Notes: generated by a model from the letters alone, not told the origin. Positions 33,408 to 44,908 are shown, numbered from the stretch's first letter. The stretch is DNA of 64,000 bases from Pinus tabuliformis (GCA_031772625.1 CM062813.1:696642420-696706419), one strand, 5' to 3'. Translations and numbers: made by a program.

Positions 33408-35797
33408 TATAATTTTAAATTTTAAATTAGAACTAAAAATTAAGTCAGATCTAAAATCCTAAAAGAAATTTTTACACTAAACTGAAAAAAATAACCCAGA
33501 AAACTAAATAAAAAAAATGTGATACATAAAAATTATACGTTAGCCTAAATAAGAAAAACAATGACTAAACTACAGCTAAAACTTAAATCTAAAAAAAAAA
33601 ATTCGAACCATGCATATCAGAACGAAACTTGCAATATACAACGAAATGAAAGTCGATGAGCTTGCTTGGTGCTGCGCAGGTCGACAGGAGCTTGACGGCG
33701 GGAGCTTGCTCGATGGCAGAAGGAAAGGTTGCAGACGGGTTTGCAGCTTCCAGCAATGCTTAATGGCGGAATGCTCTTCGACGTAGCACGCAGGTTGTCC
33801 AAGGGATGAGTGCTCTCGATGGTGGACGGAAAAAGAAGACCTTCGAACGTTTGAAGACTTATTTCTCTCAGCACGCGGGTTTCGCCTATGTATACCCCAA
33901 AAAAATGCTTTCTCTCTGCAGTTTGGTGTCGGATGCAAGCAGCGTGGGTAATGGTTTTGGTTTGAGGGACGCATATGAGTGTGGCAGCGGGAGGATGGAG
34001 GACTGTACGCAGAGATTCTGGTAGCGTGAGATAGATAGCGTGAGGGGCATTTGAAAAAAAAAAAAAACCAACGCTGCAAATAAACCAGGAATTTGATGTA
34101 TGTTGTAGGAGTGACTGCGTGTAAGTGAAGATAGAGGCTTGCTGGCAGATTCGGCACATTTGTAGAACAACAACTGATGATGGCGTACAGTGAGGAGGGT
34201 GAGGGGTATAGTAAACACTGCAAGGACACTTGAAATTTTTTAGAGACTTTAAAAATTTCTTCAGATCTGAGACAAACACCTCTGCAAACTACTTTCTGGG
34301 CCAGATCTGGCTTTACATAAAAGAAATTTTTATCAGACCTGCAACCTGCAATGGGAAAACAAGCACCCGGAGAATATATGCAAATATTAAAACTAAAACC
34401 CTGCAAACTGATCCAAAATTACAAAATTATAGCTCTACAACAGCCAAATTTGTCAGTGATCATCAATAATATTTTCAGAACTTCAGATTTGCTATGAAAT
34501 GCTTTAGAAATTTCTCATGCAAATTCAGAAAAATAAACTAAATGATAAACCCAGAATCAAAACTAGCTGGGCTCTGCAAGAGAATGCTTGCGGGAGTTGG
34601 CTGGTTCAGCCAAGAACTTCCCCAAACGCCCACTAATCTTCTTCAATAAGGGTTTCCTGCACAGCTCACTTCAACCATCAATAAAGAGATAGAAAAATAC
34701 TAGATCTCAAAAGCAATGGAGATACCTGCCATGACTTCAGAAAATCTAATACCATTCAAACCCTAGCAAGTGAACAAGATACATGTGTTCAACAATACTC
34801 TACAATAAGCTATTACTAATGCTGAAAATTAAAATATGCAGAAAATAAAACAGCTCACAGCACTTCAAAAGAGTAACACCAACAAGATTTCAACCCCAGA
34901 AAAAGTTTACAAGAGAGCTTCTTCAGCACAAGACTCACAGATCGAATGATCTCAAATGACCCCTAGCACCCTATTTAAAGGAAAAATTCCCAACAGCTAG
35001 TTCGAGTGATCCACGTCAAAATGATCTCGACCGTCGATGAAGATCAAGATATCTCTTAATCTCATCCGTCAAATTTTTAATGCATTAAAAATTGAAATTC
35101 TGCATTTATTTACTCAAAATATTATTATTTTATTATTTCTAAGTTTTTTATTATTTTATTAATTATTTTTTTATTTTTTTATTTTTTCATTTTTTTATAT
35201 TTTATTTTTATTTATATCTTTAATTTTTTATTGTTTTTTTTTTCAAATTTTTTTTTTTTAATGGATTGTCGAACTTAGCCTTTGAAAAAATCACCTAGGA
35301 CCTAGGACTTAGGACTTATGAGGGGATTAAAACATTTTCTAACCCTCAAGACACTTTACATCATGACTTTTACAACTTTACATCTCAAGGGGGAGAACCC
35401 ATTTGACATAGACCCTCATAAACCACCCAGTTCTGCGACACAACTATAATCTAGAAGATTAACACACTAGGATTCTCCTAAGATTCTAATGACAAAATTA
35501 ATTCCGGCTTTGGGGTTAGGCTGAAGGAAAACTCTGCCGATCATGGATCGGTGAGACGAAAAACCTTCCGGAACGTAAATTATCACTAGAAAATTAGGTC
35601 CACCTAGGCAATTTACATACATGACCTATATCTGCTAAGATTATTTACAATTTATACACGCAGACTGGGTTTACAACATAATATGATCAAGTCGATGATG
35701 ACTGTCGAATGGCACGGACACGTCAATCAAGCGCTATCCCTTTTTGCGAAGAAAAGGGGGTGTACTGCTATGGGTAGTTGACACGTAGTGGTCAACA
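32488..35797 (-). repeat. 5' LTR of the gypsy element
   Basis: A 3310-base twin of 23143-26511. It has a (TA)n tract of about 46 bases (33355-33402), but the long A run of the other LTR is reduced to seven, and the long T run is shorter. CCTTC follows at 35798-35802. Confidence 0.9.
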
Positions 35798-35802
35798 CCT
35801 TC

Positions 35803-37322
35803 ACAAGTTCATCTTCTCACAGCACAAAGGTCAGGTCCAAGCTTCAATATATCTACTCTAACAAATGGCCAACATTTCTTTAATAAGACTCTTGCAAAAA
35901 GTCTTTTAGAACTGGTTCAAAAATCTGTTACGACATTCTTTAGAGCCTTTGTTATCTAGCACAGAGATAAGTTAAATGTAAGCCTCCACAACAAATCTGA
36001 GCCTCTGCAATGTCAAGCTACAGGTCCGATATTTATAAGACTGTTGTTGAGTCTTATCACTGATTCACAGGCAACTGTCCAATCTCAAAACTGAGCCTTC
36101 AACAACATTTACACAGTGAACAGCATGTTAGATAACCCTTAGATGTCACTGCACTGATTTGAGGGTTACTGCACTTCTTCACCGCACTGTCTACAATGTA
36201 GGGAGAGGCACCGGACTTGAGAAAACGCAGCTCAGATCTCCATAGGATGGCCCACAGTCCGCAACCCTTTAACACTCCTGTCTGCAGCCCTGTGACACTC
36301 TGTCTGCAGAATGATCCTGCTCAAATCAACACATTCTAGCACTGTCCACAGCTAGGAGAGGAGGTCTGGAACTGTCTCTTCCAACCATCCAAACACACGT
36401 GCCCAAATCAACACATTCTAGCACTGTCCACAGCTAGGAGAGGAGGTCTGGAACTGTCTCTTCCAACCATCCAAACACATTCCACAATTCTGGGTCACTT
36501 ATCCGCAAATCTGTGCCATTTGTCAACCTCAGACCAGTCCGCAAATCTCTGTCATCAATCCTTAAAAGAAATGCCCAAACAGTACTCTTTGAGTCCTCCT
36601 CAGCCTCCTGACCTGCTTCTCTGAATTTCTGTGATTTTTTACTGAAATTTTATGGGCAGAATGAGGAGTACGACCTTATATTTATAGTGGTTTCGTCTTC
36701 CAAATGAAGGGACACATCCCCTATAGGCAGGCCGACATGAAGGACAAGGTAAGGTCGGCTTTAGGACAGATTTATACCTTTAACTTGTAAAATTCATATC
36801 TCCCAAACCGTTTGGAGTTTCGCGCTGAGTAATAGCTCGTTGGAAAGGAAAAATTATGATCTTTAAGATGGTGAAGGTCTCATAATGAGATTCTGCCTCT
36901 AAGGAGGTGAAACATATTTTTTAATGTGACTGGTTGTTATTTAGTGCAGAAAAGAAGGTAGGTCAATTAGGCTTCTTCATGGTTGAGCTTTCTTTTGTTT
37001 GGTTTCTTCATCAAGGCTCCTAGTCTCATAAATGTTATCATGTCCCCAAGATAGTGTAGTGATGTGTCATCAATTATATGCAACATTGACCTTTCTATGT
37101 CATCATATAGTCTTCCATCATCAAGATCATCAGACGTAAGGACATCTAAGTTTATGGCTTCATAAGATCATCAAGAGCTCCTAGATCATCAAGGTACATG
37201 AATGGCACTTGGCACTTCTTCATTAGTGACTTGACATGTTCATCAATGACATTCTAGCATCTCAAGAATATTTGCCATCCCAGTCAATGCCATATTGACA
37301 TCAATGACAACCTAGATTAGAA
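35803..37322. repeat. Right part of block G
   Basis: No open frame of note. It includes the tandem duplication at 36322 and phrases such as CATCAAGATCATCAG and CATCAATGACA near 37080-37310. It belongs to the LTR-like block that starts at 22403. Confidence 0.5.
36322..36478. repeat. 82-base tandem duplication in block G
   Basis: Two copies starting CAAATCAACACATTCTAGCA at 36322 and 36404, identical over the repeated part apart from the last bases. Confidence 0.92.
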
Positions 37323-37934
37323 TCACTACGCAACTCTGATGTTGCATTTGTGTTGTTCTTAACACAGCAATACTGCTGCCAACTCTGCATTTGCGATACA
37401 ATTCCCTCTCAATTGTTGTTGCTTCTATTACAAATATTGCAACTAAGAAGCATCCGAAATACTAAATCAACTGTGGTTTTGTGCTGCATCTATCTCCTGA
37501 GCTTCTAACTACTACTAGCCTCTGCACTATCCACTAAGGAATTTGCATTGTCTCTGACTTTGCTCGTGAGCTTCCTTCTCTGCTATCAACACTACTCTAT
37601 GCTCCTCAGCACCAGACTGCAACTAGTCTGCAACTATAACTCTGGAATCTGACTACATCAACTGACTCTGATCCATATTGCTACTGAATATTGTGGGCCC
37701 CTGTAGCAAGATGATGATTCATGAGGAGGACCCCTCAATGGACCCTGTCCAAATCTCTGCGCAACTCTGACTGAAGTTCCATATCGCCCCACCTCACTTC
37801 TAGAGGTAAATCTGCAACATGGCGATGTCTTCCTCGAACCTAGAGTACAATTTGTCTATTTTTGAGCATGTTGTCAGTCGGTCTTGCTTGTCCTTCTTCC
37901 TTTGAGGACACTGAATACTATAGTGGCCAAACTC
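37323..37934 (-). pseudogene. gag end and 3' untranslated region of C5
   Basis: 37323-37750 continues the CTG/CACTGC region begun at 22279. From about 37934 down, the minus strand reads GEFGHYSIQCPQRKKDK, the second half of a zinc knuckle with histidine and last cysteine intact, then an acidic segment to about 37770. The knuckle's first half is cut: gag sequence stops at CGCCTC and LTR sequence of C6 follows. As in A, B and C9, gag directly precedes the 3' untranslated region, so C5 belongs to the gag-only class as far as can be seen. Confidence 0.7.
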
Positions 37935-38925
37935 GCCTCTTTCATGCTGTTAGCAAGGTTCCTTTATGTTGCGGCTAGGGCTCTTTCTTGTTGCAGCTAG
38001 GGCCTCCTTAGACCTGCGACTAGGGCTTCTTGACTGCGGATTTAGACCTCTTAGAACAGCGGATTAAGGCTCCTCTTGACAGCGAATTGGAACACCAAAT
38101 TGGAGCTTCCTTTGACTGTGAATAGTAGCTTCTCTTTAGTTGTGGCTTGCTGCGGATAGGAGCCTATTTGAACAGTGGATCAAGGCTCCTCTTTACTAGC
38201 GAAATAGGGCCTCCTTATTACTGCATATAGGGCTTCTAAAGCACCTTCACAACTGCGGCTAAGACTTCTTTTAGACCTGTGGCTAGAGCACCTTTGGACT
38301 GCAGCTAGAGCTTCTCCTTCAGCTGCGTAATAGACCCTCCTTTACTACGGCTATTTGCGGCTAGGGCAACATTAGACCTTCCTTGACTGCGAATGGGAGC
38401 CTTCTCTTTGACTGCATCTAAGGCTTCCTTTTAGATCTGTGGCTAGGGTTAGATCTCCTCTAGGACAACGTATAGGGCTTCTCCTTTAGACCTCTCCTTC
38501 CACCAAAACCCAAACGAGTGGAGACAGATCACAAGAGATGTGAGTGTGTCAAAATGACTTGAAGACCTCTTCTATTTATAATGCAACGTTGAGGATAAGT
38601 TGGGGTAACTTGATTGTTGGCCGACCTTGACAAATTGTCAATAATAAGAATAAATTCATATCTCCATAAATACATGTTGGAATCGGATTACCTTTAGATC
38701 AATCCTACACCTTTCGAAGAGAGGAATCCAAGAAAAATATCAGTTTCCATAACTTGACAAATTGTCAATAATAAGAATAAATTCATATCTCCATAAATAC
38801 ATGTTGGAATCGGATTACCTTTAGATCAATCCTACACCTTTCAAAGAGAGGAATCCAAGAAAAATATCAGTTTCCATAAATAAGATGACCCACATGAAGT
38901 TTGGCCCTAGTTGCCAATTTTAGCA
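37934..38925 (-). repeat. 3' LTR of C6, truncated
   Basis: It matches 43247-44104, the second half of C6's other LTR, and ends CAATTTTAGCA before the PPT. The first 830 or so bases of the LTR (as on the plus strand) are missing, with a direct join to the C5 gag at CGCCTC. It contains degenerate GCGGCTAGGGCTTC-type repeats (37960-38480) and the 127-base tandem duplication. Confidence 0.82.
38626..38879. repeat. 127-base tandem duplication in C6's 3' LTR
   Basis: CTTGACAAATTGTCAATAAT starts at 38626 and again at 38753. The two units differ by one or two bases. The twin LTR has a single copy. Confidence 0.93.
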
Positions 38926-39700
38926 CTCCCTCTCAACTAAGGAGAACTCCATCTGCTAATCCATTTGCCAGTTTGTACTATCTTTACCATCAATGCAGTG
39001 CCCTGCACTACTCTGCTCTACTGAACTATGAAGAAGAAGAGGTGATCGAGAATGTATCATACCATTCTCTACTGACCCGAACTCTGTCCCAAATAGAGAG
39101 TGTCTCATACCACTCTTACTAATTCGAAATCAGTTTCAAATAAAGAGAGTGTCTCATACCACTCTTACTGATCTGAAATCAGTTCCAAATAAAGAGTGTC
39201 TCATACCACTCTTATTGATCTAAAATCACTTCCAAATAAAGAGAGTGTCTCATACCACTCTTACTCATCTGAAATCAGTTCCAAATTGATCCTAGATCAA
39301 TAGCATTCTAGCATAGGGAGTATTGTAGTACACAATGTGTCCAACGGTAGTACTATGGTCCCTATCCTCATTTCCCTGCTCATTGGCCAGATGAGAGGTA
39401 CTTCCCATGAGTCCCAAACTGCATGGGTAGGATGTCTCCGCAAGAAAAGGATGAACCACTCATCCTGCCTACATGTCACCATGGGGTATCACAAGGGAAG
39501 GCTGAACTACTCACCCTGTACACAACAAATCACTATGGGAATGCTGGACTACTCACCCTATGATTGTGTTTCAGCAAGAGAAGGATGAACCACGCATCCT
39601 GCCTACATAGCAGACCACTAGGGGAAGGTTGAACCACTCACCCTATGGTTGCTCATCGCTCCAAGTACCCCAAGCCCCCCCGGAGCTCCCAGAGCTCAAT
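38926..39700 (-). repeat. PPT and repeat-filled 3' untranslated region of C6
   Basis: CTCCCTCTCAACTAAGG is the PPT (minus strand). 39045-39290 holds four to five units of about 55-60 bases (GTGTCTCATACCACTCTTAC, then GAAATCAGTTCCAAATAAAG). 39330-39660 holds looser repeats of GAACCACTCACCCTATG/GATGAACCACTCATCCTG. Short open frames here are artefacts of these repeats. Confidence 0.75.
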
Positions 39701-40860
39701 ATCCATATCATATAGGACCCTCAGGAGAGGGTCTCTCCACGGCTCCTAGTTGTTCTCGGAAATTCAAGAATTTGACATTTTCCAAGGGCTTCATCTGAAT
39801 ATCATCCACCTGCACATCAGTCCCAATGTGATGGAGCCTTATTGCTTCTCGATGTACCATATCCTAGATAAAGTGGTACCTAATGTCTATGTGCTGGGAG
39901 CGGTCATGAAATACAGTATTCTTTGACAATCGAATCCCACTTTGGTTGTCACAGAGGAGCACGGTGGTATCCAGAACGTGTCCAAACAACTCACTAAAGA
40001 GCTTCCTCAACCAGACAGCTTCACAAGAGACCATACTTGCAGTTATGTATTCGACCTCAGTGGTGCTCAAAGCAACCGACTTCTACTTCCTGCTCATCCA
40101 GGATATCGAAGCAGAACTCAAAGAGAAACAACACCCAGAAGTGCTCTTGCAATCCACCACACTGCCTGCCCAATCAGCATCAGAATAACCATGTAGCCTC
40201 ACAGCTCCGGTAGTGAATCTCAGTCCATGAGTGATTGTGCCTCGAAGATATCTCAGAAGATTCTTGGCACCAATCCAATGTGAGTGATGAGGCTCAGTCA
40301 TATGTTGGCTCAACATGCTAACTACAAAACATATATCCGGATGGAAGTTCACCAAGTACATCAAAGCTACTATGAGTTGACGAAACTCAAAGGCATTTCC
40401 TAATTCAGGTCCGGCAGTACCACCGCATAACTTCTTAAAGTTAAGCTCCATTGGGGTAGTCACAAGCTTGCAGTCCACCATTCCAAATTCAGAATCCAAC
40501 TCCCTCTTACTTTTGTAAATGAGAGGGTCTGTACCTGTCAGAAAGAGGTCGTCCACATAAAGTACCAATATGAGAGGTCTATCATCCACAACCTTGAAGG
40601 AGTGCTTTGGATCGGCTTCACTCCTAGTGAATCTCAGCTTTCATTAGATAGCTATCAATCCTCTCATACCATACCAAGCCCGAGGTGCTTGCTTTAAACC
40701 ATAGAGAGCTTTCTTCAACCTGAATATATGAGATTCCCAATCATGAATCTCAAATCCCTCGGGTTTTTCTACATCTGTGATCTTGCTATTACATGACGGG
40801 AATGGTCCCCTTGTAAGTTTTCCTTCGATACATCTCGGACATGTACCTTCATGCTCTTCT
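39701..40860 (-). pseudogene. RT and RNase H of C6 with internal deletions
   Basis: On the minus strand: EKPEGFEIHDWESHIFRLKK, ALYGLKQAPRAWY, a frame break, LILVLYVDDLFLTG (catalytic DD), RELDSEF joined to GMVDCKLVTTPMEL, HPDICFVVSMLSQHM, then RNase H with YSDADWAGSVVDCKSTSG, LSTTEVEYITASM, LLCDNQSGIRLSKN and HIDIRYHFI. The join SEF/GMVDCK lacks about 35 residues of a normal copia RT but stays in frame. The RT fingers are absent. Stops and a frameshift near 40650 separate three open pieces. Confidence 0.88.
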
Positions 40861-41600
40861 TTGAATTCAGGCATCCCTGTCACCATCTGTCTCACATTGG
40901 GTAGGGCCTTACAATGAAGATGGGTAGACCTTCAGTGCCATTGAAGAGATGTGTCACACGACATGGTCCCCAATGGACTTCCTGCAATTTGATACAAATT
41001 GACAATCCTGAACCCAAGAGTAAAAGCATCTTTAAAATTCCTTTTCCAAACACGTACCTTTCCATCGATGAATGCCACCTTGTAACCTTTTTCTTCCATT
41101 GCCGAAATGGACACCAGGTTCTTCTTGAGATCAGGTACATAAAGAACTTCTTGTAAATGAATCGTGTTACCCTGATTCAATTGAAGGGTAACATTCCCTA
41201 CACCCTTTATGGGATAGGTGGCATCGTCTCCAAGAATAATATCCAAGTTTGTTTCCTTCTCTATCAGATTAGAGAGAACTTCCTTGTATCCAGCAAAGTG
41301 CCTTGAGGCACCACTATCAATAAGCCAATTTCCCAAAGAGTCCGGAGAAGAGGTAGTGGAGAGGGCTAATATAAGATAATACTCCTTTTTCTTATCAGAA
41401 ACAACATTTGATTCTTCATACCTGGAGTTCCCGGCTTTCTTGGAGGGTTGACCATTTCCTGGATGTCCTGCATTTCTTTTTCCTTTGCCATTGTACCTAT
41501 CATTCCTTGAATCATTGTTGTTGAAGTTGCCCCTAGAATGATTGCGATCATCATCATGTGATGTGTCCCTTCTATTTGGACACTCCCTTTGCATAATGGC
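40761..41600 (-). pseudogene. Protease and pre-integrase region of C6, fused to RT
   Basis: The minus-strand frame 40932-41639 reads CPNRRDTSHDDDRN, a Lys/Gly/Asn-rich linker, NWLIDSGASRHFAGYKEVL with an intact protease Asp, DIILGDDATYPIKGVGNVTL and LYVPDLKKNLVSISAMEEKG. After a frame change CPRCIEGKLTRGPFPSCNSK follows, the CxxC end of the GAG-pre-integrase domain, and then directly EKPEGFEI of the RT (join near 40770). The whole integrase core is therefore missing. The protease itself looks complete. Confidence 0.88.
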
Positions 41601-42399
41601 CAAAATTATTGCAAGCAAAGCATCTGCCCTTCCTTCCACCCTTAGATCCGGGTTTTACATTGAAGTGACCTTTAGGCCCTGCATTGTTTCTCCTTTTGGC
41701 ATGAGCAGAGAAAGTAGCGGGGTTGCCTCTATTAGAAGGCATTTCGTGCTCCACCAAGTTGGTTTCTTCTTGAATGCATCTCGACATCAGTTCTTCAAAC
41801 CCTGGAATTCGATCATTATTGAGAATAGTGGTTCTAAATATATACCACTCGGGTGAGAGTCCTCCAAGGGTAGTGATAGTAAGTTACCTGTCAGATATGA
41901 TTTCTCCAATCGATAGAAGATCATTCTTGATCTTAGTGATCCTTAAGAAGTAGGATTGAATATCTTCGTCTTTGCCTTTCTTAATACCCTTCGGTGTATT
42001 TTTGAGAAATAAAATTTGATTTGCATCACTAACCTTGAACATGCTTACCATTATGTCGTAGATCTCCTTGGAGGTGTTTAGATCGGAGATGTAAGCCACT
42101 AGACGCTTGTCAATGGAATCTCTAATAATCTTCTTCACTTTGACTTCCCCCTTGGTGTACTTGTTTTCTGTAGCAGCTGGTGCATTTGATGAAAGCTCAG
42201 GGATTTTACCCTTCACATAATCCAACACTTCTTGTTCTTCCAATTTCAGATCAAGAGACATCTTCCATCCGTGATAGTCAAAATTTTCACGGAGCTTCTC
42301 TTCAGCCAGGAAGTGGGATGAGGAACCCATTGAGCCTTTTGTCCTATCCAACTGTCTTCGATGATTGCTATTCCACTCTTGTTTGGGCTTTGTCTTCAC
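41572..42399 (-). pseudogene. gag of C6
   Basis: Copia gag of the UBN2 type: NFDYHGWKMSLDLKLEEQEV, KVKKIIRDSIDKRL, IYDIMVSMFKVSDANQILFL, IQSYFLRITKIKNDLLSIG, ISDR-stop-LTITTLGGLSPEWY and a knuckle CFACNNFGHYAKG. Start is probably MGSSSHF within the open frame beginning at 42399. One TAA replaces an expected Glu near 41881. At the knuckle (about 41580-41590) two extra bases shift the frame, so that the last cysteine (CPNR) is found in the protease frame. This is the only element in the window with the ordinary gag-then-protease order. Confidence 0.87.
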
Positions 42400-42403
42400 C
42401 TCA

Positions 42404-42415
42404 GCTCTTATACCA
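42404..42415 (-). other. Primer binding site of C6 (tRNA-iMet)
   Basis: TGGTATAAGAGC on the minus strand, one mismatch from the tRNA-iMet complement, touching the LTR. Confidence 0.85.
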
Positions 42416-44104
42416 TGTTAAATTTAGGTATGTTCTATGCTTAGAGCAATTTACTTCAATTTTTCATATTAGCCCAATGTCAATATTCAAATTAGCAATC
42501 ACATGAGCATGATAGTAAAGTGCAAATAGAACATGAACATAAACAATAGAAGACAAGCCAAGACAAGAGGACACAAGATGTGGCACCAGCCAGGAACAAA
42601 CCCCAATGTGGGGAAACCCTTGATCAAATCTTCTTTAGCCTTCAATAGTTCCGCAGAGAGATAGAGATAGAGTATAACGAATTAAAGTGACTACAGACAT
42701 GCCAAATAGGAGATCTAACATCAAAGATCTTCACCATAAAGATGATACAATGAAGTTGCAAATCTGATACCAAGGACTACAGTTCTGAACTCAGGTGAGG
42801 GCATAGTTATCAGTCCTCATTCTTCAGCAAGTTCTCCAAGGTAATTACACCACCATGCTGCTCCTTGCTAACCGACTAATCCGCAACGCAATACTACTAA
42901 CCATTGACAATGGCTCTGTCCATCTCTTATTACAGCAGCATCATGCAGCCCTCCAACAGTCATTAAAATAGCCTTTGATCTCAGCAGTGTTACCTCACAA
43001 GATAGCTCCTAGATTATGTTGATGATATGGGCATATAAGCCCTCAAACACCCATACGAAATACTTGAATGTGGTGTTATGGCCTATGGCCTAACACATAG
43101 TTTTCCTGTAGCTTCCAGGCAGCATAAACATTATTCTTTGTTACCCCAACAGATATGTTCCACTATTCCTTTAACTCAACCTTCTTACAAGAAGAAACCA
43201 GCCTCACACAGTCACAATAGGGATGCCGAAACAGTCCCTTAATCTGCGCCTCTTTCACGTTGTTAGCAAGGTTCCTTTATGCTGCGGCTAGGGCTCTTTT
43301 CTTGCTGCAGCTAGGGCCTCCTTAGACCTGCGGCTAGGGCTTCTTGACTGTGGATTTAGACCTCTTAGAACAACGGATTAAAGCTCCTCCTGACAGCGAG
43401 TTGGAACACCGAATGGGAGCCTCCTTTGATTGTGGCTTGTTGTGGATAGGAGCCTATTTGAACAGTGGATCAGGGCTCCTCTTTACCATCGAAATAGGGC
43501 CTCCTTATTACTACATATAGGGCTTCTAAAGCACCTTCACAACTACGGCTAAGACTTCTTTTAGACCTGCGGCTAGAGCACCTTTGGACTGCAGCTAGGG
43601 CTTCTCCTTCAGCTGCGTAATAGACCTCCTTTACTACAGCTATGTCTCCTTCCTTTAGGACTGCGGCTAGGGCAGCATTAGACCTTCCTTGACTGCGTAT
43701 GGGAGCCTTCTCTTTGACTGCATCTAGGGCTTCCTTTTAGATCTATGGCTAGGGTTAGATCTCCTCTAGGACAACATATAGGGCTTCTCCTTTAGACCTC
43801 TCCTTCCAACAAAACCCAAACCAGTGGAGAGAGATCACAAGAGATGTGAGTGTGTCAAAATGACTTGAAGACCTCTTCTATTTATAATGCAACATTGAGG
43901 ATAAGTTGGGGTAATTCGATTGCCGGCCGACCTTGAAAAATTGTCAATAATATGAATAAATTCATATCTCCGTAAATACATGTCAGAATCAGATGATCTT
44001 TAGATCAATCCTACACCTCTTGAAGAGAGGAATCCAAGGAAAATATCAGTTGCCATAAATAAGATGACCCACATGGAGTTTGGCCCTATTTTCCAATTTT
44101 AACA
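42416..44104 (-). repeat. 5' LTR of C6
   Basis: A 1689-base LTR with TGTTAAATTTAGG at left and CAATTTTAACA at right. It has an array of GCGGCTAGGGCTTCTTTTAGAC-like degenerate units (43255-43800). A related solo LTR, shorter and without this array, lies at 44909. Confidence 0.87.
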
Positions 44105-44908
44105 AAATGCCTACATATCATCAAAATCATTGCCTATATTGGGGCCGTCGCCATCAATATAACCAATTAGGCATTAAAATAAGATAGAAAAAATGTAGCA
44201 TATCATGTCAAGATTTTGTTTTGAGTGATGGGTACATTTTTAGTAGATTCATGATAGAGGAGTTTGACAACCAATGCCACTAACATCAAAGTACATAGAG
44301 GGCTTGGTGCTCTTTATTAAATACTAGTTCCATACCCTCGTAAATGACAAAATCTAATGAAAACGTTGCAATCCCCCCAATCCTGAAATCTTGAAAAACT
44401 GTTAAGTCTGTTGGATTTTGAGTGAAATCTAAAATTCTACTTTCTCCATATGAAATCCAATGAGGTTGGAACCATTCTCAAACATCCTTAGTCATTTCAT
44501 GGTAATTTTAAAAATTAAAGTAAAAGGATGAAAATGAAAATTTAGGGAAAATGTCACTTTTACTTTAAGAAATTATCATTACCATGAATTGCATAGAAAT
44601 ACTAGGGCCATAGACTTGATTATTAGGTTGAGGGTCATAGGATTGAATATTAGGCTAGCCTAGGGGAAAGTAAGAAGTGGGCCAACCAACTAAAAAATAA
44701 TAAAAAAATGACAGGACCAATTCGATACTGAACCGGCCTATTCCGGTTTAGACTGCTTTTGGGCCAAAAACGATCGTACCGATTGGTTCCACAGGTTTCG
44801 GTCTAGTTCTAATAACACTGCTTGGAACACCTATATTGATATAGTGTGTTCATTCTTCCTTGCACCATACTTGAAACTTTCCATGTCACGTTCAACCCCC
44901 TTTATATG
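44105..44908. other. Intergenic stretch, nothing recognised
   Basis: AT-rich DNA with no frame above 60 codons. It contains CCGGTTTAG/CGGTCTAGTTC phrases (44735-44810). Its right end (ATATG, 44904-44908) is one copy of the target duplication of the solo LTR, so 44105-44908 and 45996 onward were once continuous. Confidence 0.5.

Larger units (their letters stand above)
23143..35797 (-). mobile_element. Ty3/gypsy element with 3.3-kb LTRs and an extra RNase H
   Basis: A 12655-base element on the minus strand with LTRs of 3369 and 3310 bases, perfect duplication CCTTC, a tRNA-Asp-type primer site and the domain order gag, protease, RNase H-like, RT, RNase H, integrase with GPY-type C-terminus. 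The primer type and the second RNase H suggest the OTA/Tat side of plant gypsy elements. Frames are interrupted by several stops and frameshifts, so it is not autonomous as it stands. The LTR twins are very similar except in simple-sequence tracts, so the insertion is younger than most others here. Confidence 0.92.
22403..37322. mobile_element. Block G: LTR-like insertion in C5, split by the gypsy element
   Basis: Its own sequence is 22403-23142 plus 35803-37322, about 2.26 kb. It begins TGTTGGAAATACTGAGAG followed by GTGAATCAGTG and ends near ATTAGAA. The flanks CCACT (22398-22402) and TCACT (37323 region) may be its target duplication. No coding frame is convincing, so it looks like a solo LTR of a family whose start also appears at 3857. 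An 82-base tandem duplication lies at 36322-36478. The right end is uncertain by a few bases because it does not finish in CA. Confidence 0.55.

Noticed and set aside
39040-39300. CRISPR-like array of evenly spaced repeats
   Set aside because: The units are direct tandem repeats without unique spacers, in a retrotransposon 3' region of a plant genome.
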